Source: JAIOSF01 sp963677755 (GTDB lineage Bacteria; Campylobacterota; Campylobacteria; Campylobacterales; Arcobacteraceae). From it: a stretch of 64,000 nt of DNA. Each line of letters begins with the position of its first letter. The stretch's first letter is position 1. The position numbers and the translations under genes are program-made. The DNA lies in the NCBI GenBank assembly GCA_963677755.1, contig OY782506.1:496001-560000 (forward strand), given 5' to 3'. Below, piece by piece: positions 17,522 to 25,588 of this stretch. The notes beneath the pieces are model-generated. The model did no database searches and was not told the origin of the DNA. It saw only the letters and a list, made by a program, of their open reading frames with translations.

Positions 17522-19001
17522 TTATATCTTTTCCAATCAATATTGACTCAATCTCATCCATTAAACCATTTATCTCTTTATTGTTATCTCTAATATTTGT
17601 AACTAATTCTATTGGTGATTTATGTTCTATTACTTCAATATTATTCTTATTTTTTGCACTAATATCAAAATCTTTAATATCATTTACATTTACAATCCAA
17701 CTATTTTCAGTTTCTTTTCTATCTTCCCATATATCTAAGAAATCTTTGAAGTGTTCATATTTAATTGGTTTATTCTTAGTAAGTTTAGAGGCGAGATTTA
17801 CTTCATAATAAAATATATCTGAGGTACTTCCAACTCTATCAAAGAAAATTACATTTGTTTTTACACCACTATATGGTAAAAACACTCCACTTGGAAGTGA
17901 AAGGATTGTATGAACATTGAATCTTTCTAATAAATCTTTTTTTACAGATTGAAAAGCATTGTTAGTTTGAAAAAGTACACCCTCTGGAATTACAACTCCA
18001 CATTTTCCATTTAGTTTTAAACTATTCATCATATGTTGTAAAAATAATAACTCAGTAGCATTTGATTTTATTGGAAAATTTTGTTGGATTTGGTCTTTCT
18101 CTTTTCCACCAAATGGTGGATTTGCTAAGATACAATCATATCTATCTTTCTCTTCTAATCCTCGTATATCTTTTGTAAGAGTATTTGTTTTTGATATGTT
18201 TGGAGATTCTACACCGTGTAAAATCATATTCATTACACCCATTACATATGATAGTGGAGTTTTTTCATTTCCAAAAAATGTATCTTCACTTAAAAATCGC
18301 AAATTTTCTACTGATAATTCTCGCTGTTTATTTTCTTCAATATTCTCATATCTTATATGATTGTATGCTTCAATGAGAAATCCACAACTTCCAACAGCTG
18401 GGTCATAGATAGTATCTCCAATTTGTGGATTTACAATATCTGTAATCACTTTGATAAGTGGTCGAGGAGTATAAAACTCTCCACTATTTCCACCATCACT
18501 CCCCATTTTTTTTAATAAATCTTCATATATCTTTGATAATTGAAAGAGATCAGATTGATTATGGAAATCCATCTCATCAATAATATCAAGAATTTCTCTT
18601 AGAGTATGTCCATTAGCTATTCTATTGTCCAAAAACTCAAATATAGCACCAATTTTGTATTTGATTGATTTTGGATTTTCAGTAATATTTTTAAATGATT
18701 TAAGATAAGGAAACAGCTCTTTATTTACAAACTCTAATAAATCTTCTCCACTTTTTGAGTTGATTAGATCTATCTTCCCATCTTTTTTAAGAACTGCCCA
18801 TTTCCCCCATCTGAATTTCTCATCCATTACATAGTTATATGTTTCTCCATCTAACTGGGCATCTTCATTTTTCACTTCTTCTAAATCATTAAGGAACTTT
18901 AAGAAAAGTATCCAAGAGATTTGTTCTGTATAGTGCATAGCACCACTTATACCATCATCTCTTCTTAGTATGTCTGTTATTCTGTTTATTTTTGATTCCA
19001 A
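17514..19001 (-). CDS. hsdM: Type I restriction-modification methyltransferase HsdM
   Basis: This is a 495-residue adenine-N6 methyltransferase. The N-terminal helical domain starts MESKINRITDILRRDDGISGAMHYTEQISWILFLKFL, quoted here only to place it. The SAM-binding motif YDPAVGSCGFLIEAY is near 200 and the catalytic NPPFGG motif near 292-297. A GEFYTPRPLIKVI block before the SAM site is typical of the family. It is co-transcribed with hsdS. The 220 bp separating it from hsdR contain a 40-bp tandem repeat that may carry its own promoter control. Confidence 0.93.
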   Translation of the reverse strand: MESKINRITDILRRDDGISGAMHYTEQISWILFLKFLNDLEEVKNEDAQLDGETYNYVMDEKFRWGKWAVLKKDGKIDLINSKSGEDLLEFVNKELFPYLKSFKNITENPKSIKYKIGAIFEFLDNRIANGHTLREILDIIDEMDFHNQSDLFQLSKIYEDLLKKMGSDGGNSGEFYTPRPLIKVITDIVNPQIGDTIYDPAVGSCGFLIEAYNHIRYENIEENKQRELSVENLRFLSEDTFFGNEKTPLSYVMGVMNMILHGVESPNISKTNTLTKDIRGLEEKDRYDCILANPPFGGKEKDQIQQNFPIKSNATELLFLQHMMNSLKLNGKCGVVIPEGVLFQTNNAFQSVKKDLLERFNVHTILSLPSGVFLPYSGVKTNVIFFDRVGSTSDIFYYEVNLASKLTKNKPIKYEHFKDFLDIWEDRKETENSWIVNVNDIKDFDISAKNKNNIEVIEHKSPIELVTNIRDNNKEINGLMDEIESILIGKDINE

Positions 19002-19040
19002 ATTTTCCCTTTTTTAGCTACTTCTTTAATATTTATTAAT

Positions 19041-19110
19041 TTACATGTAAAGATTTTTCAATTTTTTTTACATGTATTGATAACATGTAAAGGTTTTTTA
19101 ATTTTTTTTA
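19041..19110. repeat. 40-bp tandem repeat with ACATGT palindromes upstream of hsdM
   Basis: Two 30-bp near-identical units, 19041-19070 and 19081-19110, start at a 40-bp period. Each begins with (T)TAACATGTAAAG or TTACATGTAAAG and ends in a long T tract plus TTA. The first unit starts with the perfect palindrome TTACATGTAA. They lie 40-110 bp upstream of the hsdM start, where operator sites would be expected. Confidence 0.6.
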
Positions 19111-19225
19111 CACATTTTTAAATAACTCAAAAAGTTTATTATGTATATAAAAAATCTCTTTACCCATTTTTTGACTACTAAGTATTCCCAATAAATTCTT
19201 TTATCTTTTGATCTTCTTTACTCAT
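19108..19225 (-). pseudogene. Possible decayed small ORF after hsdR
   Basis: An ATG at 19225 overlaps the hsdR stop (ATGA) and reads MSKEDQKIKEFIGNT before a TAG at 19178. In the +1 frame the text continues as LGILSSQKMGKEIFYIHN and on to a TAA at 19108. A single one-base loss would explain the break in a 40-residue gene. It is too short to be certain and the family is not recognised. Confidence 0.25.
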
Positions 19226-21612
19226 CTATAAATCTCTCTTTGCAATTCAAAATACTCATCTCTAATATTATAATTACCAAATGATTGTTTCAAATCACTT
19301 CTATCAAATCCACTTAGTTTTACCAATACAGATAAGTTCTTTTCATCTAACTCTTTTACACCATCTTTTTTATATCTATCCAAAATAAACTCTATAAACT
19401 CTTTTGCCTTTTCTGTATGATATTTTTCTACAAAGTGTGAATTTGATACAGATAAAACTCTATCTTCTCTACTTTTTATATCCATATTAAAAGATAGATG
19501 AGCTAACACATCATATATATCACTATCTTGGGCTTCAAAGATTTGTTTTAAATCATTGAGTTGAGATTCATCTATACCCATATCAGATAGTTTATTTAAC
19601 ATCTCTCTTCTGTTAGATGGATTACTCCATACCTCTCTTAATTTATCTTCATTATTATAAAATTCACCCAATACACCAACTAATAGTTTTAAATACTCAT
19701 CTGTTTGTAGAGGTATTCCATCAACTCCCACATATGTAGTCTCAATATTAATTACTTTGAGCTTTTTACCTTTAATATCAATAATTACTTTTTCATTTGT
19801 CTTTGTTTCATTATATGAATTGTCATTTTTTTCTTTTACTTTACTATCAGTATCCTTTGCTGTTTCATACTTATTGTTCTGTTTTTCTTCATCTTCTTTT
19901 GGTTCATCATCTGTTATAATAATATCTTCAATATCATCTTCATCACCTTTGAAATCTCTATCCCATTCTGGGTCATAAAACAGATTAGTAGCTCCAACAA
20001 AATCTATAATAGTAAAGAAATCTTTTCCTCCAAAAACTCTTGTACCTCTACCTATAATTTGTTTAAATTCAGTCATTGATTTAATTGGTGATGTTAATAC
20101 TACATTTCTAACATTTTTTGCATCAACTCCTGTTGTAAGCATTTTTGAACTTGTAAGTATTGTTGGAATATCTAAATCATTATTTTGAAACTTCTCTAAA
20201 AACTCTCTCCCTAAATCTCCATCATCTGATGTAACTCTTACACAATATTTTAAATCCTTTACCCTTTTAAATTTATCAATAGCTACTTTCATATCCATAG
20301 CATGTTGTTGATTTACACAAAATACAATTGTTTTATCCATAGGATTGATATTATCTACAATTGTTTTAGCAATTAATTCTGTTCTTTTAGGGATAATTAC
20401 TTCTCTTTCAAACTGTTCTAATTTTACTATATTTTTATCAAATTCTCCCTCTATAATATCATTAGGGTTAAATTTATACTCATCTATATTTGTTTGAATT
20501 CTTTTTACTTTATATGGTGTAAGAAATCCATCATTAATTCCATCTTTTAATGAATATTCATAAATGGGTTCCCCAAAGTATTTATAAGTATCTCCGTTAT
20601 CATCTCTTTTGGGTGTTGCAGTTAATCCTAAATGAACCGCACTATCAAAATGTTCTAATATTTTTCTCCAACTACTCTCATCATTTGCACTACCTCTATG
20701 GCACTCATCTATTACAACTAAATCAAAAAAATCTTTAGGATATTGTCTATAATACCCACTTACATCATCCTCACTTTCTTCTTCTGATTGTTCTTTAACT
20801 CTATTTTTATTATCAGCAATTGATTGATAAATTGCAAAAAATATATTTCCATTTGTAGGAACTACTCCATTTCTCTTTTTTATCTCTTTTCCTGTAATCT
20901 CTAATAGATCTTTTTTCATTGGATTAAATTCATTCATAGCTTGTGATTTTAATACATTTCTATCAGCTAAAAATAATATTTTTGGTCGTCTGTCAGTTCC
21001 ATCTTTATTCCATTTTGATTGAAATAGTCTATATGCTATTTGAAATGAAATATTTGTTTTACCAGTTCCTGTTGCTAATGTAAGTAAAATTCTTTTTTGA
21101 TTATTTACAACAGATTCAATTGTTTTTTCTATTGCTATTTGTTGGTAAAAGCGAGGGGTTTTATCACTAATATAATAAGGTTGTGTTAAAACTTCTTCTT
21201 TCTTTTTATCTATTTTTCCAAATTTTCTTTTAAATAGTTCCATTGGTGATGGAAAAGTTTCAATAAATTTTCCATTTTGTTCTATTAATGAATATTCATA
21301 TATCTTATGACCATTGGTTGAATATACATAATCTACTTGAAGTTTTTCTCCATAGTTTATTACTTGTTGCAATCCATCTTTTGGGTCTTTATCTTCTTTT
21401 TTTGCTTCAACTATTCCTAATCTATTATTTTTGTATGTAAGTAAGTAATCAACAGAATATTGTTTACCTCTTTTATTTCCTATTAGTTTTCTACCATCTG
21501 TAAAGATATATTTAAATCCATGTTCTCTCGTTATCAGAAACTCAGTCCAACCACTTTCTTTTAACTTTGGTGTAATTAATTTTGCTTTTGTATCTGCTTC
21601 ACTATAACCCAT
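19222..21612 (-). CDS. hsdR: Type I restriction enzyme HsdR (endonuclease/translocase)
   Basis: From the ATG at 21612 the product is 796 residues, starting MGYSEADTKAKLITPKLKESGWTE. This start has an AGG site and matches the family; the open frame extends 39 codons further but adds an unlikely hydrophobic leader. The nuclease core VDYLLTYKNNRLGIVEAKK lies near 50-68 (PD-(D/E)XK type). Helicase motifs include LATGTGKTN (Walker A, about 175-183), VIDECHRGSAND (about 298-309), LGLTATPKRDD and the motif VI region IIGRGTRVFGG. An acidic linker near 560-620 separates motor and C-terminal helical domain. It moves DNA ATP-dependently and cleaves unmethylated sites with HsdM and HsdS. Confidence 0.92.
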   Translation of the reverse strand: MGYSEADTKAKLITPKLKESGWTEFLITREHGFKYIFTDGRKLIGNKRGKQYSVDYLLTYKNNRLGIVEAKKEDKDPKDGLQQVINYGEKLQVDYVYSTNGHKIYEYSLIEQNGKFIETFPSPMELFKRKFGKIDKKKEEVLTQPYYISDKTPRFYQQIAIEKTIESVVNNQKRILLTLATGTGKTNISFQIAYRLFQSKWNKDGTDRRPKILFLADRNVLKSQAMNEFNPMKKDLLEITGKEIKKRNGVVPTNGNIFFAIYQSIADNKNRVKEQSEEESEDDVSGYYRQYPKDFFDLVVIDECHRGSANDESSWRKILEHFDSAVHLGLTATPKRDDNGDTYKYFGEPIYEYSLKDGINDGFLTPYKVKRIQTNIDEYKFNPNDIIEGEFDKNIVKLEQFEREVIIPKRTELIAKTIVDNINPMDKTIVFCVNQQHAMDMKVAIDKFKRVKDLKYCVRVTSDDGDLGREFLEKFQNNDLDIPTILTSSKMLTTGVDAKNVRNVVLTSPIKSMTEFKQIIGRGTRVFGGKDFFTIIDFVGATNLFYDPEWDRDFKGDEDDIEDIIITDDEPKEDEEKQNNKYETAKDTDSKVKEKNDNSYNETKTNEKVIIDIKGKKLKVINIETTYVGVDGIPLQTDEYLKLLVGVLGEFYNNEDKLREVWSNPSNRREMLNKLSDMGIDESQLNDLKQIFEAQDSDIYDVLAHLSFNMDIKSREDRVLSVSNSHFVEKYHTEKAKEFIEFILDRYKKDGVKELDEKNLSVLVKLSGFDRSDLKQSFGNYNIRDEYFELQREIYR

Positions 21613-21692
21613 TTTAAACCTATTTAATTTAAGTATATTGATTTTATCTAAAACTCTATTTATTTCTAATTTTAAACAGAACTTACAAAAAG

Positions 21693-21710
21693 TATGGTAA
21701 AATATGGTAA
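21693..21710 (+). promoter_or_regulatory. Tandem TATGGTAA repeat upstream of RHH antitoxin
   Basis: TATGGTAA occurs twice at a 10-bp spacing (21693-21700 and 21703-21710), 20 bp before the antitoxin ATG. One-turn spacing of short direct repeats fits autoregulation by a ribbon-helix-helix protein. Confidence 0.45.
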
Positions 21711-21729
21711 ATAATAAAAAGGTTGCCAT

Positions 21730-21945
21730 ATGACTAAAAAAATGACAGTTACTTTAGAAGATAGTTTAATAGAAGAGTTAGGTGAAATAGCTGCAAATAC
21801 AGGAAAGAAAAAAGCACAAGTAGTAAGAGAAGCTTTGCAAGATTATTTTGATGTAAATGCTGTGACTAAAACTGTACAAGAGTACAAAATGGGGACATTG
21901 AAAACTGTATCACATAAAGATGTTAGAGCTTCTCTTGGCTTATGA
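21730..21945 (+). CDS. Ribbon-helix-helix antitoxin
   Basis: This 71-residue protein starts with a CopG/RelB-type ribbon-helix-helix: MTVTLEDSLIEELGEIA is the strand and first helix, and KKAQVVREALQDYF the second. The tail (about 45-71) would wrap the toxin. It precedes and overlaps a RelE-like toxin, is divergent from hsdR, and has a tandem repeat just upstream. The TA pair sits next to the restriction locus, a common stabilising association. The exact antitoxin subfamily is uncertain. Confidence 0.85.
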   Translation: MTKKMTVTLEDSLIEELGEIAANTGKKKAQVVREALQDYFDVNAVTKTVQEYKMGTLKTVSHKDVRASLGL

Positions 21946-22189
21946 TATACAATATGACCCAAAGGCTGTAAAACAACTTCAAAAACTCAATAAAAGTATA
22001 GCATCAGATATTTTGGATGGGATAGAAGAGTTTGCTTCTAATCCTATACTGACAAAGATAAAGAAGTTGAAAACTCCCTTTGATGGAGCATATAGACTTC
22101 GTATTGGAGATTATCGAGTAGTATTTTATCAAGAAGATAATTTGATGCTTGTATCTAAAATTGCTCACCGAAAACAAGTTTATAACTAA
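21935..22189 (+). CDS. RelE/ParE-family toxin
   Basis: This is a RelE-like mRNA interferase or ParE-like toxin of 84 residues from a TTG at 21935, which gives the family-typical start MAYDIQYDPKAVKQLQKL. An in-frame ATG at 21920 would add five residues but fits the family less well. The core YRLRIGDYRVVFYQEDN followed by KIAHRKQVY is the diagnostic C-terminal block of RelE toxins acting at the ribosomal A site. The gene overlaps the antitoxin by 11 bp. It ends at a strong bidirectional terminator. Confidence 0.85.
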   Translation: MAYDIQYDPKAVKQLQKLNKSIASDILDGIEEFASNPILTKIKKLKTPFDGAYRLRIGDYRVVFYQEDNLMLVSKIAHRKQVYN

Positions 22190-22220
22190 AAAATCAAAAG
22201 GTATTTTACCCTTTGATTTT
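22190..22220. terminator. Bidirectional terminator between relE-like and GH57 genes
   Basis: 14-bp arms with one mismatch (22190-22203 and 22207-22220) around a TTT loop. The A-rich left and T-rich right flanks serve both converging transcripts. Confidence 0.75.
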
Positions 22221-22222
22221 AG

Positions 22223-24226
22223 TTATTTAATTTCTAAGGTAATAGAACTCTCTATATTTGAAGTAAACTCATACACAAATCCTAAAGTTACACCTTGATT
22301 TGTAATATCTACCCCTTGTTCACTTTGACTTACACTATCTAATAATATAACAAATATCTCAATCTCTTTATCAAAAGTGAAAATTAGATATTTTTCTAAA
22401 TATTTATCATAAATAGTAAGTATTTTTGTTTTTAATTTTAAAGATTGTTCATTTGGATTTTGCTCAAATTGCTTATCATTAAAAGTTACTAACTTTAGTG
22501 AAGCAAAATGGAAATTCCACTCTTGGATATATTTTAAATGCTCTTGATATTGACTACTTAGTGAAATATCTAAATTAATTTTATTTTTTGTGAATTTATA
22601 TTTTTTTTCTAAAGTTGTATCATATTTTTTGTCAAAATAGATACCTCCCTCTCTTTGAAGATGGAGTTTTTTCTTGTCTGAGTTTATAACTTCAAAAGGT
22701 TGATTTGTAAAATCTGATAGTTCATTAAAAACATTATGTTGAAAATTTGTCATAGTAGTATCAAAAGATACAATGTGGTCTATTGCTGATTTTTTAAAAT
22801 ACCAATCATGTTTTAAAAAAATATTTTCTGAAACTGTAAGTTTATTATCATGAATAGTTGAAGCATTGTCCAAATCTTCTTTTTGAATCTCATCGTTTTT
22901 TTGAATCTCTATTTTACTATGGTAAGCTTCCTCATATCTTGTGAGTGTATTTTGAATATTAAAACTTTTGTCTAAAATATCTAGTTCAAATATTTGACCT
23001 CCATTTTTAGTTGAAATTATCGTAAGAAGTTCTTTTGTATTATATTTAAATTCATCATACCCATCTAAATCTAAATCTAATTTTTCTTTACTATTTTCTA
23101 AAAGTTTTTCACACTCTATAATGTATTTATATGCATTGTCCCGTAAGTTTGGCAAATAAATACCACCAAAAACTCCATGCCATAATACATCATTGCATTG
23201 TGCTTTATACAGAGCATCTTTGTATTTGAGTTGGGTTGTTTGTTTCTTTGATAACTCTACAAATCTTTTATGAATCCAGTTACTTTCTTGATATTTGGTA
23301 AGAAAGTTTTTCCAAGTTCCACCTCTTATAAACTGAGTAGCTTTTGGGTTATTTTCTAAAAGGTTTTCTAAAATAAGTGCATCTTCTTGCTTTAAAGACC
23401 ACTCACCCATCTCATAGTAAGAAACAGTTGGTAGATAACTTAAAGCAATCGGGGGATTGTTTGCATAAAAGTGTTCAAATGTTTCTACACTGATGTTTTT
23501 GTTTTCTAATGTTTGTGTAAAAAAGTCTCTTAACCAATTTTTTTCATAAACAGTTTCATAAGTTTTTGGCCAGATACCAAACTTTTCTCCATCATCAAAA
23601 ATGATTGCACCATTTTTTCCATCAATATTGGAAAAAGATTCTAGAATATTGTTTGTTTTTTCTAAATCATAAAAAGGTATAGCATATCTTAATGGTTGAC
23701 TTATAGGAAATAGTGCTATATCTTCCCCACCATCTTCTGTAACAAAATATCCATTTAAATTTTCTGTTTTTACACCACTTGTAAGAAGATGGTAATCATC
23801 GACTACAACATATTGTATTCCACACTTTTTTAAATCTTTTATAATAGAGTTGTCCCATACTCTTTCTGTTAACCACAACCCTTTTGGTTGTTGATTAAAA
23901 TGTTTTTTTATATATCGATTGAGCTTATTGATTTGACCAACTCTATCAGTTGAAGGGATTGCATTTAATACAGGTTCATAATATCCACCTGTAAAAAACT
24001 CTAATTGATTTGATAGGGATTTCATTAGAGAAAAAAGTTCTGAATCATTTTTTTCAATATATTCTAAAAGCCAGCCACTGTAGTGGATAGAACATTTAAA
24101 CTCAGGGAACTCTTTTAATATTTTAAAAAATGGTTTATAAGATTTTTCAATCGCATCTTCTAAAACCCAATCAAAATTATCAATAGGTTGATGGCAATGT
24201 ATTCCGAAAAGTAATGATGTTTTCAT
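22223..24226 (-). CDS. GH57 4-alpha-glucanotransferase / alpha-amylase
   Basis: This 667-residue protein resembles the Thermococcus 4-alpha-glucanotransferase group of GH57, with DUF1925/DUF1926-like C-terminal beta domains after about residue 350. The N terminus SLLFGIHCHQPIDNFDWV carries the conserved HQP. The nucleophile glutamate is in GLWLTERVWDNS near 121 and the acid aspartate in AIIFDDGEKFGIWP near 208. Such enzymes move maltodextrin segments between chains. It has no signal peptide and acts on internal glucan. It is a single-gene transcript divergent from a signalling gene, with its own 11-bp repeat box. Alpha-amylase activity is an alternative. Confidence 0.85.
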   Translation of the reverse strand: MKTSLLFGIHCHQPIDNFDWVLEDAIEKSYKPFFKILKEFPEFKCSIHYSGWLLEYIEKNDSELFSLMKSLSNQLEFFTGGYYEPVLNAIPSTDRVGQINKLNRYIKKHFNQQPKGLWLTERVWDNSIIKDLKKCGIQYVVVDDYHLLTSGVKTENLNGYFVTEDGGEDIALFPISQPLRYAIPFYDLEKTNNILESFSNIDGKNGAIIFDDGEKFGIWPKTYETVYEKNWLRDFFTQTLENKNISVETFEHFYANNPPIALSYLPTVSYYEMGEWSLKQEDALILENLLENNPKATQFIRGGTWKNFLTKYQESNWIHKRFVELSKKQTTQLKYKDALYKAQCNDVLWHGVFGGIYLPNLRDNAYKYIIECEKLLENSKEKLDLDLDGYDEFKYNTKELLTIISTKNGGQIFELDILDKSFNIQNTLTRYEEAYHSKIEIQKNDEIQKEDLDNASTIHDNKLTVSENIFLKHDWYFKKSAIDHIVSFDTTMTNFQHNVFNELSDFTNQPFEVINSDKKKLHLQREGGIYFDKKYDTTLEKKYKFTKNKINLDISLSSQYQEHLKYIQEWNFHFASLKLVTFNDKQFEQNPNEQSLKLKTKILTIYDKYLEKYLIFTFDKEIEIFVILLDSVSQSEQGVDITNQGVTLGFVYEFTSNIESSITLEIK

Positions 24227-24268
24227 AGGTTAACCCCTTGTTTTGGATATTGTATAATATTCTACTTA

Positions 24269-24285
24269 AGTAACATATCAATTAC
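24269..24285 (-). promoter_or_regulatory. Tandem 11-bp repeat box upstream of GH57 glucanotransferase
   Basis: On the minus strand GTAATT (24285-24280) and GTTACT (24274-24269) are 11 bp apart. TATTAT at 24259-24254 lies 9 bp further as the -10. Confidence 0.55.
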
Positions 24286-24311
24286 AGAAATTTTATCTCA
24301 AAAACAATTTT

Positions 24312-24328
24312 GTAATTAATCAGTAATT
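24312..24328 (+). promoter_or_regulatory. Tandem 11-bp repeat box upstream of REC-kinase gene
   Basis: GTAATT (24312-24317) and GTAATT (24323-24328) are 11 bp apart. TAAGAT at 24338-24343 lies exactly 9 bp further as a -10. With the box at 24269-24285 it makes a divergent promoter pair. Confidence 0.55.
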
Positions 24329-24370
24329 AATAATTTGTAAGATTGACAAAACATATAAGGTATCAATATT

Positions 24371-25588
24371 ATGAATGAATCGTTAAGTAAACTTCTTGAA
24401 TTTACAAAAAACCTTACATTAATGTATGTGGAAGATGATCAATACTCCAGAGAACAAACATTAAGTATATTAGAGCTTTTTTTTGACAAAATAGTTATAG
24501 CAGTAGATGGACAAGATGCTTTAGAAAAATACAAAAAAAATAAAATAGACTTTATAATCACAGATATAAATATGCCACATATCAATGGCTTAAAACTAGT
24601 AGAGATAATAAGGGAAACAAACAAAACTATCCCAATAATTATTGTATCAGCTCATGGAGATACTGATTTTTTTCTTGAGTCTATAAAATTTGGAGTTGAT
24701 GGGTATTTGATAAAACCAATAGAGTCTGAACAGTTTATTTATCAAATTAGTAAAAATCTTCATAATCTTTATTTAGAAAATCAGATTAAAGATTATCACA
24801 ATAATCTCGAAGAGCAAGTGATGAAACAAGTTAAAGAGTTAAGGGAAAAAGATAAAATACTCATTCAACAAACAAAACTAGCTACAATGGGTGAAATGAT
24901 GGATATTATTGCACATCAATGGAAACAGCCTATTAATATTATCTCTATGAATAGCTCACTAGTTTGGGAGTTGTATTCAGAATATGATAAGGCTATTGAG
25001 CCAAAAGATATTGAAAAATGTTATACATCAGTAAAAGCACAAGTAAATCATTTGGTAAAGACATTAGATGATTTTAGAAAGTTTTTTAGACCTAATGAAA
25101 TTATTGAATCTATTAATTTAAAATCATTAATAGATTCGGTGTTACTACTTATCCATGATGAGTTAATGAAAAATCTTATTACAATAGAGATTGAATGTGA
25201 TGAAAAATTGACAATCAATGCAAATACAAATGAAATAAAACATATTTTTATAAACCTTATAAATAATGCAAAAGATGCATTTAACCAAAATGATATAAAA
25301 AATAGAAAGATAATTATATCTTGTAATCAAAATGAAAAATATCTCACTGTAGATGTATCAGATAATGCAGGTGGAATACCAAGTGAGATTATTAAGAGTA
25401 TTTTTGAAGCAAATTTTACAACGAAAAGTGAAATAGGGGGAACTGGTATTGGGCTTTATATGTCCCGTTTTATTTCAAAAAAGAACAACGCAACTATTGA
25501 TGTTCAAAATATTAAAAATGGAGCAAAGTTTACAATCCAATTTCAACAAGATTTAGACAATATCCCATCAGAAGGTTTTCCTATATAG
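24371..25588 (+). CDS. Receiver-histidine kinase hybrid (soluble)
   Basis: This 405-residue cytoplasmic protein has an N-terminal receiver domain (about 12-130, phospho-acceptor aspartate in DFIITDINMPHING). A coiled-coil linker follows, then a HisKA-type dimerisation block with the H-box HQWKQPINIISMNSS near 175-190. The HATPase region has N-box NLINNAKDAF, G1 DNAGGIP and G2 GGTGIGLYMSR. It has no sensor or membrane segment, so it probably receives phosphate from or signals to another kinase. Its 3' end overlaps by 46 bp the 3' end of the convergent REC-GGDEF-EAL gene. A partner regulator cannot be assigned from sequence. Confidence 0.88.
   Translation: MNESLSKLLEFTKNLTLMYVEDDQYSREQTLSILELFFDKIVIAVDGQDALEKYKKNKIDFIITDINMPHINGLKLVEIIRETNKTIPIIIVSAHGDTDFFLESIKFGVDGYLIKPIESEQFIYQISKNLHNLYLENQIKDYHNNLEEQVMKQVKELREKDKILIQQTKLATMGEMMDIIAHQWKQPINIISMNSSLVWELYSEYDKAIEPKDIEKCYTSVKAQVNHLVKTLDDFRKFFRPNEIIESINLKSLIDSVLLLIHDELMKNLITIEIECDEKLTINANTNEIKHIFINLINNAKDAFNQNDIKNRKIIISCNQNEKYLTVDVSDNAGGIPSEIIKSIFEANFTTKSEIGGTGIGLYMSRFISKKNNATIDVQNIKNGAKFTIQFQQDLDNIPSEGFPI

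Noticed and set aside
21613..21729. 39-codon N-terminal extension of hsdR
   Set aside because: The extension is hydrophobic and cysteine-rich, runs up to the divergent antitoxin start and through its promoter repeat. The ATG at 21612 has a better ribosome site and matches the family start.
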